From: Pisolithus tinctorius
Taxonomy: Eukaryota > Basidiomycota > Agaricomycetes > Boletales > Pisolithaceae
DNA length: 64,000 nt
Direction of reading: 5' to 3'
Assembly: GCA_024663395.1 (NCBI GenBank)
Contig: JANFAH010000007.1
Span: 2,356,001 to 2,420,000, forward strand
The notes beneath the pieces were generated by a model. The model was given only the letters and a program-made list of their open reading frames with translations, did not search any database and was not told where the DNA came from. Positions 35,342 to 47,432 of the stretch are shown piece by piece (position 1 is the stretch's first letter; each line of letters begins with the position of its first letter). A program made the position numbers and the translations under genes.

Positions 35342-38257
35342 CATGACAGCCAGAGTGAACTTATCACTGACGGTATCGAGTCATCGGTTTGTCACAACTG
35401 TTCATCTGAGGGACGGAGTGGATTCGATCTAGCGATTGAGGAACGTGACTAACGTTGTCATATCGGTGGTCTGTCTCGCACAACATCTGCTTCACATCAC
35501 TTTGTTCGCGGCAGAGAAGATACGATTTCAACGTATACGATCCTTCCATATTATAATATGCTGTGTTGTATCTCACACTCTCTGTTCGTTTCCTTCAGCG
35601 TATACCTGTCTGTGCAATACCTATATACATCATACCTTCTGACGAATCGTGTGGCACGGTTCTTTCAATGAGCGAGCCTTTAAATCTAGACTATCATTGG
35701 TGTTGGGCAAGTAAAACCTGTAGATTTGCCCATGTCTAGCTGGCAGGGCAGGAAGATCATTTGGTTGCGACGTGTAAGGTGTCCGGGGGCAGCCGGGACT
35801 TGGCCGGCATCCATGTGCGCAATGCCCAACGACCCTTGTATGTACATGGTTCCCAACGCTCGTTGATCCGTCAACTGTCAGAATGGCTGTCCCTCACTGG
35901 ATCAAACTGAAGGCCAGTACAATGCACGTCCGGTGAACCGCATCGGGTCTTCCATTTGTCGACATCGCACGTTCCCGTCGTAGCGAGTGCTTTCGAACTC
36001 GATTAACTTTCTACATGCGGATACGTTGAACCCCGAACACGTTGAGTCGTGCTGAGTCGTGCTGGGCTGTGCTACTTACAATAGTGCCGAGGAGACGTAG
36101 AATTTCGAGCGGGGAGTATGGTACGCATGCCAGTTCGTAGAATTTAAACAACCAGCGTAACTTCGTTCTCCAGTCTACCACACGCACAATCTGCGAATTC
36201 TCTGGTGCGCCGCTGAGCCACGGGCTGCACACGCCACCAGCCAATATGCATCATCTACGCAAGTGTAATAAGTACCTGGTCCACTTCTTGTGCAATGACC
36301 ATGTCAGGGCCTGCTCTGATCAACCAGCTATCATTTCTTCACTTTTGACATCCCTTCGGTGGTGCCTCTGAATGTCTCAGATGTATGTCTCTCGCTCTGT
36401 TTTGTCCACTCACTCGCCATGCCAGTCAGCAAATGTCGTACTAACTATTGCATCAAACTCGAAACGATTTCGATCTGGACCGCGAACTATAAAAGAGAAG
36501 TTTCAGAACATCACTCGTAAAGTCTGGAAACAGAGTCTGTTAACTCCAGGTGGATCAAACAGCCCGCGAACGAGCATCTTTCAATGCACGGTCGCATCCA
36601 ACAAATTCCTGCTGCATGAGATTGGCCTCATTGTGTCTTATGAGGCGGACGACGTCAGTCACTCTCATCAGCGATCCTGAATGCGACGATATCTGACTTG
36701 AGTGTATGTAGGTCGATCGCCGATCATATCTGTAATTTTGATATATCCCACGGGCAAATCCAACTCTTAAATGCCTGAACCATCATATCGTGGGGTTGGA
36801 ATGCCTCCGAGCATCCGGTCGGGTGGCCTAGGGAAGAGTCTGTCAGCGTCCTCTGCGAACCCCACGCACATCATGGTAACAACTCATGAATGGCCTTTGA
36901 CCCTTCAATCAAGCACCATGACATCTGACATCTCACCCCTCAGCGTGGTTTTTGGTTACCGTAGACTAGTCCTGCATTTCACGAGGAACCACTCTGCCGG
37001 CATATACCTGCTGGCCTCCAGTGGTCGAACTCACACTGCTAAGCGAGGCCTCAGTTCGCTGACCTTCAAGCTGAAACACCACCCTTCTGGCGCCTTACCG
37101 CAAGCTTTGAGCATACACTAATCTTACTCTTGACTCTTGTCCGCGACCGACAATATGGATCAACTCCACTGTGGGGCATGTTTTCTTAGCTTTCGACAGT
37201 CAAGGTGGCTGGTATGTGTATTCTAAAGCATGATGCATGTCTGACCGTAACATGTGAGTGGCTCTGCACTTCAGTTTGCTTACCATCTTCAGTCTCGCAC
37301 TTCGAGCTCAACCATATTTTCAAATTCCAGCGTCTGCGTACCTTCTAAATCGAGCAAGTTTCTGCATGCGGACATCCTCCTCATCTTCGGATGGTCTGCT
37401 GTGGTTATCGGTGCATGAATTCTGGTAAGAATGCTGTGACTATACGTGAGTGGCGTGGCCATGGGGATTCCGATCACCCCGGCAACCTTATGTTCTAGAA
37501 ATTTTCTATATGCGGACATCCTCATCATATCTAGGACGTGATCACAGTCGATACCTTTTCTTATCACGAACCAAAGAAGCCCCCTAATTCTAGCGCAACA
37601 GCCGGGACAATTCCGTGCGTTCCCTGCTTTCGTTGTTTGAGAGGAGTGTGAAGCGAGAATGGGTCCAGCTTTATCCTGCCAGACAGTTATTTCCTGCAAG
37701 TCACCCTTGCCACCAATGTAACTGTAGACTTCGATTACCTCTTTCTCCGCCTCACTGACTATCGACACAACGTGTCACTATCGCCGTCAACCTCCACATA
37801 CATCCTCGTTCGGGTGCATGTGCATTACCAAATGTGCCGTTTTTGCATATTATGGCTCTTATCAAACATTGTACACAGAAACCAAATCTGCGCATCGAGA
37901 ACACCTCTATGTTGCGCACTGGTCTTTCTTGCCAGTGTGGGCTGGGCGATACCCGGTGGCCAGTCAATTAAGAATCAGCGAGTGTACGTTAAGCTTATAT
38001 AAATATCTTGGGGTGTGTTGGCGTGGTCGCCAGCCATCGACGGTACAAACTATAATTAGTGACGGCGACACCTCCCTACGTCCGGGCACCGGCGAAAGTT
38101 TCAATGCAACAACCGAACAGAATTGGATTCGTTACTTTGGTAATACGATCAGGTACCTGTCTTACGATTCGTTGTCAGAGCAGGGATAACACTCCCGAGT
38201 TATGTCGAACTTGTTGTCAGCGTCGGGTGGGGCGTTACTTTGTGATTCCGCAGTGCG
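35342..38257. other. Conserved U spacer after MP-E
   Basis: Counterpart of 17090-20010. Open frames at 36372-36680 and 37818-38189 correspond to those in copy C, but with different ends. GACATCCTC motif copies lie at 37364 and 37506. No gene is called. Confidence 0.4.
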
Positions 38258-38309
38258 TACACGTCCAATTGCCGATTTTGCCTCGGGGATGATTGACGGA
38301 AAAGATTTT

Positions 38310-38797
38310 TGGAATAACGTGCCCGCAGCAACCGAGTGCCTATAATATATACAAGCAATAAATTAAGATTTTATCGAGTGACGCCTGGAACCAAGGCCTA
38401 TCTTGGAGACTGTTCGCGAGGCATCCGAGTGTCATTCCACGTGTACAATGTCGGCAAAAGGCTGGTACCAGCGTCATGTTTGTCATGGAACATACAGTTT
38501 ACAAATTTTCGTATGTGGAGCTTATACTGGCAGCTGTACCATAGGGTGGATGTCAACTATATATTCAGCGTATACATAAGTATATACATCTCTCATATCC
38601 TGCCCAAACATATAGTTATGGGCGGGTCGACTGTGTCATGAGATGCTGATGGGACTGGGTGTGACAAATTCCGAGAAGTCATTCAATAGCGTATTGCATA
38701 CAAGTCATACAACACAGCAGAATGTTAACAGTCGCTACCGTATATACAGATGCAGTGTAAAGGAATGACAGAACAAGACGGCATACGTTGCAGAAGC
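38310..38797. other. TE2 left non-coding region
   Basis: AT-rich, with several TATAC and CATATA stretches. No gene is seen. It contains the 3' flank of the small minus-strand gene. Confidence 0.45.
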
Positions 38798-39619
38798 TCA
38801 ACTGACAGGAATCAAGACGAAAGGATAGAAAAGTGCAATGTGTCTACTGAAGGATTCCCAGATGTTGGACAATAGCGGGTGCTTGGCTGTTTCATTGCTA
38901 GACATCCCATCAGCGCTACCATTCGTCCCATCATCATTGAGCCATTCTTCAATGAACTGTCCCTCCATGGGGATCCTTGGATCCCACACAGACCAACTTC
39001 CATTGGGAAACATCGGATGAGCAGCAATGTATGCAAGCCAGAAGGCGTTGCGACCCCAAGCCCACTGGGGAATGGATGTCGTCCGTATGTCATTCACGAG
39101 CCACCGTTCGATGTCTTTTGACAGCGCAGCCCAGTGACAGGTATCCATGGGGTCGAACGTAGAGGCCAGAGGCAAGAATGGGATTGGGAAATCCCCAGCA
39201 GAATCTTCTTGATCGATGCTGCCTGGCACGATGTGTAAAGACTGCCATTTATTAGTCAGTAGTGAGCAGTGAAGATGGGGAAAAACTCATGGCGGCGAAA
39301 CTCACAGCGACGGAATGAGTCGATCGCTCAGATTGGTGAGCACTCCATGCCTTTGCGCGAATGACTGGCAAGGTAATCCCCTTGTATTCCTCGGAAATAG
39401 ATGCAGAGATTTCGATAGGCTAATAATATATGTTCATCAGTGCCACAGAACGAATCAAAATGGGGGAGAAACACGCACAATGTCTGTATGAATGAGACGT
39501 CGAGGTACAGGTCCAGAAAAGCAGACCGTAACAATTAGCAGCTGCAGGAACGTGGTTTCAGTGTCAGCATATTCAACATCAGGATAAACCACTGTGTTCA
39601 CAGTGAGCAGCGTAGTCAT
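38798..39619 (-). CDS. Small three-exon TE2 gene of unknown function
   Basis: Exons 39619-39479, 39419-39306 and 39241-38798 join in phase to 232 residues. Introns have GTGCGT and GTGAGT donors, and the second has a CTGAC branch site just before its CAG acceptor. The N-terminus reads MTTLLTVNTVVYPD. The C-terminal exon is rich in Trp and Pro and contains WERAxx-free, mostly soluble sequence with no membrane segment. I recognise no domain. Its open state and clean splice sites inside a transposon suggest a third element gene, transcribed divergently from the transposase about 210 bp away. Confidence 0.6.
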
Positions 39620-39829
39620 TTTGGCGTGAGCAGTGAGTGGTGAAGCTTCGAAGACTTGTCAAGAATCAGAAGTTTGCCAGTCACATGATACTGATTGCGT
39701 GTGTGAACAATACACTGGCAAGTCACCGCACCAAGCCAAAGTCCTGCACTGGGCTGCACATCCTGCACAGTGTGCACTGGTGCTGTCGCCCACCCAAAAG
39801 TATGTTCGTCTCTGTTATATATGTGAAGG

Positions 39830-42800
39830 ATGCCCAGGAACTCCAACATAGCACACCTTGTTGACGGCAAAAGTAAGTGCATTGAAATGAGCCATACTCC
39901 TTATCTTCTGTCGCTAACTTACAGGCAGTCTTTCGGTACGTGCCAGAAAGAGGTACCTCAAGTGTATACTGCTTGGTCTGCCCAGCTGCAAATGGCCTTT
40001 ATCGTACCATCGACTCGAAACACATCAACAGTCATGCCGGCTCCCTCCTCCACCAATGCCATGTCAAGTACAAAACAAGCGGTCGCACGTCGCTTTCGGG
40101 TTTCCATGCCCCTCATCACACTCCTCGATTTGATTTCCCTAGCACCTCGCGCACAAGCCCTGAACCGTGTGACATGGATGCTGATAGTTTTGACAGATCG
40201 CAATACATGGGAGGCTTTGATGCTGAAGAAGATCCCACATCCGGACTGTCTAAATTTCCCCCTTTGACCCCCGAGCCAGGGCCAGATGACATTCCACTTG
40301 TCCCGTTGAACGAGCTATGGAACGCGATATCCAACAGCCGCTATCAAAACATAGACGGGACCTGCGATTTATTTCAAGAGCTGCAAGATGCGCTCGCCTC
40401 TGGTGAACCACTGTTTTCCGACCCAGCCGCTGCGCTCAATCAATTCCCATGCGATGACATTCTTCTCGATGAAGACACGGAGTCTAACTTTGGTATCGAG
40501 CTTCTGGGTAAGTAGTCTATTTGCTCGTAGCTGAAACTTTCTTATGCCTGTTTAATCTCACATTCTAGACGATGAAGGCGACAAACCCACCCACTCTAAC
40601 TCTGTGAAAACCAAGGTATCCACTGACAGCCCGACTTATCCTTGGCCAACGAAAGCTGTACGTTCAACTTTATTACGGTTGATAGCTCAACGCTGAACAT
40701 AATTTCTATGTACAGCATTTTCTCACTGCGATACTATTCAACTCTCCAAGGCTTCCCTTTTCTGATCCACAAAAGAAAGCCATCCTCGACTGGGCAAAGG
40801 AACTCGGTGCCCACGATGTGCCGTCTTTGTATGCGCTGAAACAGCGCCATGAGCAAGTCAAGAAAATTGTGGGTGACCCGACCAAGAAGGTTGTTTCACC
40901 ATTTGGTAATGTCTTTTATATCAACGATGTTGCAAAGGCCATTGCGAAGGTGAGTGACCGACAGCTGACTTGGTCCATGTATAAAAGTGACACAAATGTA
41001 CGTTCGGGCTTAGGACTATGCAAACCCCCTCACACGATTTGCGATGCAAGACTTCCCGGAGGACAGTGGCAGCGGAATGTCACAAGTTTTCCACAGGGAG
41101 AAGATACTACATGAACGACCATCTCCCCCCTCAGTCCGTGTCAACGGGAACGTTTATTATGTCGACGAGCTACTACAAGATTCGTCTGGAGTGTATTTTA
41201 TACCCGAGCGCTTCTTCCTCGCATCACCAAGTGTTGCCTCAGGTTCTGGTGGAAGGCCGGCAGACACGAAAGAGCTCTTCGCTCTTGGACGCGCTGCTGA
41301 ACGAACTGAAGTAAGTTTTATGATGCATCGAGGTGTGCTGTGGTCGTTGATAAAAATGCTGGCGTGTTCGATCATAGGTTGGTTTTATTGTCGGCGATGA
41401 AAAGGAGATCATACCAACCTCAGCGTTCAGAAGATCATATGAGGATATCGCCTTCCGTCATTCTGAACTCGCATGTGGGTTGACCGAGTCGTCGAAGAAG
41501 TACGTATCGCTGGAACCCAACCCGTGGCGTAAGAAATCAGGTGGTCGGATGGTCTACACCGTCCCGTTGGTTATCTTTATGGATGATGTGTCTGGCAATA
41601 TCTCCAAACAGTGGAACAAGCATTATGTGATATACATGTCGAATGCGAACCTTCCACGCGAAATGTTGGATCAAGAGTTCTGTGTACGGTTCGTCACATC
41701 GTCTCCACATGCTTCTCCTATGGAATTGATGCATGGAATGAAGCAATCAATACTGTAAGTCCCATTCATGCTCTACAAACTCTCGCCGTCTCATTACATC
41801 TCTGCTTCAGGAGTGCCGCTGAGTCGGGTATAATCGCTTGGGACTGTCGAGACAATGAAGAAGTGATGTTGATTCCATACGGATTATTTCACGCAGGGGA
41901 CAATCCTATGCAGGCAGAGGAGTGTAGCCAGGGTGGTTTGAATTGTAACCGCTTTTGTTGAACTTGTGATGTTGGAGGAACGAAGGAGCACAAGGAGTCC
42001 GAGCAGGGATACTGTAGCTTGTTCAAGGTCAGGCAAATATTCCCTCTTGATTCGAGTTCGAAGCTAATATCTCATGCCAGTCAGGAAACCTTCACACACC
42101 AGAGGGAACGGTGAACGAAATCAAAAATCAGTTCGTGAATGCGAAGCTGTCTGGTGCAACAGAAAAGGTCAAAACATCGCTTTCAACGACTGGAGTTCAT
42201 GACTCGCTGTCGCTTGGGATTTTAACTACGCTTGTTGAGATGGGCAAGAAGCGTCGCAAGCGAGGTGCCAGTGTTCCCACAATGAAAGAGAGCGAGGTCA
42301 AGGCCACTTTGGAGAAGGAACTCGAGGATCTTCTCAATGGAAAGAACCTGGACAATGTGATAAACCCACTCTTAGGCATGAACGGTGAGCCAGCATTTTA
42401 CCTCTTCTCGTGCAATTACTAATAGTCCTTCAGGTATGAATATACACTTGGACACGCCAACAGAGATTCTTCATACGATTCTGCTCGGTGTCATAAAGTA
42501 CTTCTGGGGACAGACCGTGTATCTTATCGAGAAGGCAAAATTGCTCGACGTCTTTCAAAGTCGCCTGGATTCAATCAACCACGACGCACTCAATGCACCA
42601 AGTTTGAATCCGGAATATATTTGTCGCTACAAAGGTGGACTGATCGGGAAGCATTTCAAGAGCTTAGTGCAAGTAATGCTGTTCATTATCCATGACTTGA
42701 TACTGCAGACTGTGATAGATGGATGGACGACTCTTGGAGAATTAGTCGTGCTCCTTTGGCACACAAAGATCGATCACATTGAAGTTTACCTGGTTAGTAT

Positions 42801-44779
42801 TCCTCACGCACTGAACGACATACTCATTGATTTGTTGAAATCAATAGGCACAGCTCACTCAGATGATAGAAGACTTCCTCAATGTCACAGCAATCTGCGC
42901 TCCCAGTATCCTCATAACGAAGCCGAAGTTTCATTTCCTCATTCACCTCCCAGCGTACATCCGCCGTTTTGGACCAGCAATCATTTTCTCCACCGAGCAT
43001 TATGAATCGTTCAACCGTGTCTTCAGGCTCTCATGTATATACAGCAGCCGGCAGGGCCCAAGTCAAGATACATGTCGTAGATTCGCACAGCTCGACCTTG
43101 TCAAGCATATCATCACCGGTGGATACTGGTATGAGCAAGAACTACAGAAATGGGTTTGTGCTGGCCCTTTCATTTTGAGCTTTCTCTGTGAGCACCCGGC
43201 ACAAGGAAAATTACTTGGGATCAAGTCCAATGAGGACCCTTGTGAGACAAATGGTAAGTACGAGCGTAAATTCAGTCTGAGCGTTTCTGATAGCCTTTGT
43301 CTCCAGCAACTGGACAAATTCTTCGTGTTCCAGCTACTAGCGGGAAATTGAAGACTCAGCTCTCAAATGCAGTGGATTGGGAGACAACAGCATGTGCGAA
43401 AATCCCAGCCGCTCAGTTGACACAGGCACACAAACTGGCGTATTATCAAGGGGACGCTTTCATTTCCAAGCACGGTGACAAAGTCAAACTCGACGGAAAT
43501 GTCATTTTTAAGTATCCCCCTTCAACCACCGGTTTCGCCATTGGGCGGGTAGTCGAGATCCTAATCGACAACGCTTACTGTCAAGTTGTCTCATATATTG
43601 CTCTCCAGCTATTCGCTTTTAGTCCCGCTCTGCACCCGTCCCTCCACCTTCCATGCTTGGATTTGAGCAGTGAAAAAGTTGTTGTCGCCTCTGAGGTGAG
43701 TCCAAGCGTCCATTCAGATTCCCTTCTTAACCACTGATTCGAGTAATAAGGCCATCATTTGTGGTGTCAATTTACAGCACAACTGCGCTGATTCCAAGTG
43801 CATACAAATAATTCATCGTACCACTCGACAGGAAAGAGTCCTTACGACGCAAACAAAGCCCGTGATCAGACATGAATTGACTGGAAAGTATCTTCTCAAT
43901 ACGTATTCCATTCATAACTATGCTTTTATTCGCGCCGCACTCCCTTCGTCTTTACTGGAACCGCCGCTTCGAGTCCCAACAGCGAGTGTCCAAAAGGTCC
44001 GCAGTCGTGCAGCGCAGCAAGTTCGAGAGAAAAAGGCACAGCGCCAGTCAAATCAAACCCCACAAGAAGCGACCGCGAGCCCAAGCATACCGACCATGCC
44101 CCCACCTGCCTTTGATCGGTCAATACCCAAGCCAAAGCAAAACAAGCGACGGAAGGGACCTTCGCAACCCACATCATCGGCCATGCCAGCTCCATCAGCA
44201 CCAGAAGCCCCATCTCAGTCGAACCAATCCTCACAACAAGCGACACACCCCACCTCATCAGCCATGCCAGCTCCATCTCTGTTGCAAGCTCCGCCTCCGT
44301 TTTCGCCTATCCATACCATGCCCACTCCCTGGTACTACCATTCCCGATCCTTGGCCGCCCCCCCCGGAGGAACTGCAGGTCCCGGTTTCACATCAAACGG
44401 TGTAGCTGCGATGCCACCTACTCATGCACCCTGGAATCAGGGTTCCGAATCCCATTCCCATCAAGTCATGCAACGGCATGAACATATCCACCAGCCGTGG
44501 AATTATTACTTGCCGACCACGAGTATAGTTGATTCACAGTTATCACACGGTATGCACTCGGCTCACCACCATACTTTGAATCCTCCACCTCCCCCCCTGA
44601 CGTATTTTACGAGCACCACATCCAATCATCTTAGCCGTACTTATCCACCCCAAGGAATTATTACGCCCAGTCAGGATAGTCCCTATTTTACTCGAAATCG
44701 TGAAGTGCAGCAGTCGTACCTTCAGCACCCTATCCCCTCACAATTACCATACAACCAACCACCTTATTACTCTACATGA
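39830..44779 (+). pseudogene. tnp2-like transposase gene of TE2, one in-frame TGA
   Basis: Multi-exon gene starting MPRNSNIAHLVDGK at 39830, followed by a C-x2-C..H-x3-H finger (YCLVC ... KHINSH). Later blocks include VIFMDDVSGNISKQWNKH, a pattern typical of fungal tnp2-like RNase H-fold transposases, then DTPTEILHTILLGVIKYFWG and KPKFHFLIHLPAYIRRFGP with STEHYESFN. The last ~250 residues are Pro/Gln/Ser-rich. Most introns are canonical. One TGA (41959-41961) falls inside the conserved RxCDVGGTKEHK segment where the family usually has Arg, consistent with CGA to TGA. The gene is otherwise open, so the defect may be recent. Assignment to a superfamily is from motif memory. Confidence 0.7.
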
Positions 44780-44942
44780 ACGTATTTCCCCGTGCTTGCA
44801 GCTGTGCTTCGTGATTTTATTGATTTTGTGTGAACCATGTGCTAACAAATAGCGACATACAAGTCCATTGAAAACACCACTTGCTCACCATTCCACTTCT
44901 CCAGCCTCGGATCCGGAGTCGCCGCTCGTTCGAACGTTCGCA

Positions 44943-46789
44943 ATGTTTCAACACTATCAGCTGCGAACAACAACCGGCTCTTCTTATGGTGGATCTCGTA
45001 CTGCTGCTGGGTGCCCTTCGTCTGCCAGCCAACGGACTGTTTCTAATTCGTCTGTTGGAAGTTCTCGAGGTTCAACGCCGTTTCCTGGAGGAGTACTAAC
45101 TTCAAACCTATCTGGTCCTGGCAGGACTGGTTCGGACTACAGTAACCCGCCACTGGCCACTCAACCTTCCTTGAGATCTACTCGCTATTCTCTACGACGT
45201 GCTGCTTCAGATACATCATCCATCGATGGGTCAGTCAGCGCTGGTGTGCGTCGACCAAGGGACACGAACTCTGACGACGGGAATGATCTGACTTCCTTAT
45301 CTCCACAGCGCATTAAACGGCTCAAAGTTCATGCTAAGAAACTCGCTGATGACCTTCAAATCCCTGACAAGAGCCTCCTCGAGTTCATCGAGGTGAGTCT
45401 TTCTTGCTCTGACAAATACTCTTGAACCTCACCAACTTGGATAGACTGGAGATCTTTTCCTTATGCTTGTAGATATGAAAGCTTCCCTTGTCAAATACGA
45501 ACTCAGCAACCAGACCCACCAGCTTCAAGCCCTACAGGACACCCTATCCTCAAAGGACTTCGAGGTAAGTCCATGATCATCGTGATGGACGTCTAAATTA
45601 TACGCCGCTCTTCTAGCTTGGTCTGCACAACCGTCTCCTGGCTTGTCTACTATCTCCCAACCTTACTGCCTATGTTACGGATACTCAACGCCACATAATG
45701 GTAGGTGGATTCTGAAACCTGGATGTAACTCTATCGCTGATTCCCGTGCAGGATTTCATTTTCGAACATTTGGATGTATTCAAGATTCCTGCTGGGGTAT
45801 TTGATGATGTGGAGCTTCGGGGCTCCCTGGGTAGGATCGTAACCAAATTGCTCGCAACGATCCGCAGCCAGCTCAAGTCACAGGTGAGTTAACTTCATTC
45901 AGCCTGACTTTGTACAACGTCTGACCAGATAAACCAGCTGACAATTTCAATCGCGAAGAAAACATGCATCATCAATGTCTCTAAGGTATTGGCATGCTCT
46001 AGTTCAGGGATGGAGGTGGATGCTGCCCACTGGAACAGAATGGCGTTCCTGGTGAGTACCCCAAGTTCATCCCTGAGCTGAAGTATTTACAATGGGATGG
46101 TGGCGGCACTTAGCGTCGTTGCCTCTGTCTCTTCCTCATAGGAACTAGTGACCACAAAGTGGCAACACTAGACATCTGCTTCACACCCCATCTCATTCCC
46201 AACCTCAAATCAGACATGCGCAAAAAACTCGAGCAGGAGCTTCACATCAATATCAGTGACATGGAGTGGACACTCTTCAAAGACAATGCGAATGAAGACG
46301 ACACCTCCAAAGGCAACGATAACCGGGAGCCCCTTACCGAACCAAGCATCGATCCGGATCTCAGAGACCCTAGCCTGGGACTGGACGACTCAGTGGCTGT
46401 TGACACTGACACTGACGACACTCCCGACTCGGAGAATCCCGGTAGCGATGCCGATGAACTTGATGAGGTGGATTCGGGCTTCGGGCTTGTAAGTGGAAAG
46501 GCAGCCCGCTTCAACGGCAACAAATTCTGGAACTATGTGGATTATATGCTCAACCTCCTGCACAAGAGTGTGCGCAAGGATGCTGCTTCCAAGGAGGATT
46601 TTGAGAAAACCGTTAGCAGGTAAATACTTTTTTTTTCAAGCGGGCAGCATTACTCACTATCTACTCAGCATTTTTGTTCAAATCTTTCAGGATGACCTTG
46701 TGGACTGCCCTGGCAATAGGAGGGGGGCGAAGATTTTGGCTGTGAATCCTCAGTGGCAGACGACCATCCAGCAGGGCCTCGTGTGGTAG
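44943..46789 (+). CDS. TE2 partner protein (accessory transposition gene)
   Basis: Multi-exon gene about 160 bp downstream of the transposase on the same strand. The ATG at 44943 (MFQHYQLRTTT) opens a Ser/Thr/Arg-rich region. A basic IKRLKVHAKKLADDL helix follows, then short exons (LLACLLSPNLTAYVTD, IFEHLDVFKIPAGVFDD, CIINVSKVLACSSSG), a strongly acidic stretch, WNYVDYMLNLL and a C-terminal WQTTIQQGLVW. Using the acceptor at 46112 (CTTAG) keeps the frame open. I recall this protein type next to tnp2-like transposases in Agaricomycetes. By analogy with plant TNPA it may bind the element ends; that is inference. No lesion is seen. Confidence 0.65.
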
Positions 46790-46887
46790 ATTTAGTCCCT
46801 TCGTTGCACGTTCATTACCATTCTGCATTATCCTACACAATGGGAATATATCGTTTTGACGCTATCACTATTTCTGTGGCTGCCTGC

Positions 46888-47075
46888 AACCAGACCTCAG
46901 TGAGCCACACAGTATGCTTTGTAAATCATTTAGCCTATATAGTGAAAATCATACCCCAAGTATGGGTCACCTGGCTCGACTGAAGGAGCACCCACCTGCA
47001 AACCAGACATCAGTGAGTCATACACAGTATACTTCGTAAAACATCCAGCCTACATAGCAAAAATCATACCCTAAG
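46888..47075 (+). repeat. Direct repeat in TE2 right subterminal region
   Basis: A ~70-bp unit starting AACCAGAC at 46888 recurs at 47001 (offset 113 bp) with about 85 percent identity, each copy ending near CATACCC-TAAGTA. It may be a binding array for element proteins. Confidence 0.7.
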
Positions 47076-47340
47076 TAACTTGAGAATGATAGGACATATT
47101 ACGGGGTATCTATAAACTGGATACATTACAGTAAGTATACAACGTATGTCCTAGCCCCGATATACAACAGAGACCGGGCGACGATATACAGGCAACACTC
47201 GGCCAAAGCCTATGTGCTATACCCAATACTCGATACCCAATTGAGATGGCGGGAGCATCTATTCATTATTTAAACTAGGTCTGCGGGATACGCCGCCTCT
47301 TGGATACTTAGTACAAATTTTAATAATATATTGCTGATCG
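47076..47340. other. TE2 right non-coding end
   Basis: Continuation of the subterminal region, without open frames of note. It contains scattered GTATAC and TACCC motifs. Confidence 0.4.
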
Positions 47341-47432
47341 TTGACGGAAAAGATTTTCCACGCACAATTTGAACACCGATCATATGGTTCCAAAAAAAAA
47401 CATAGATTATATGATTTCGGCAAACGGACGTG

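Larger units (their letters stand above)
33780..38257 (+). repeat. U module copy 3, left part (MP-E and spacer)
   Basis: Aligns with 24228-26460 at its left and with 16130-20010 over its length. It is interrupted by TE2 after CAGTGCGTA; the module resumes at 47433. Confidence 0.8.
38293..47357 (+). repeat. 17-bp direct repeat near both TE2 ends
   Basis: TTGACGGAAAAGATTTT occurs at 38293-38309 and again at 47341-47357 in the same orientation, 33 bp and 75 bp from the ends. It is either a subterminal motif or the target duplication of a second insertion between the two copies. Confidence 0.75.
38260..47432. mobile_element. TE2: 9.2 kb TIR DNA transposon (tnp2/EnSpm-like)
   Basis: The left end begins CACGTCCAATTGCCGA and the reverse-complemented right end begins CACGTCCGTTTGCCGA. 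TA flanks both ends (38258-38259 and 47433-47434). The uninterrupted U copy near 20010 reads CAGTGCGTGGAGCGG, which is the expected empty site with one substitution. The cargo is a tnp2-like transposase gene, a partner gene downstream on the same strand, and a small gene on the opposite strand. A 17-bp direct repeat near each end could mean an element nested in a smaller one. Confidence 0.82.

Noticed and set aside
43926..44276. Minus-strand frame of 116 codons
   Set aside because: Antisense of the Pro/Gln-rich tail of the TE2 transposase.
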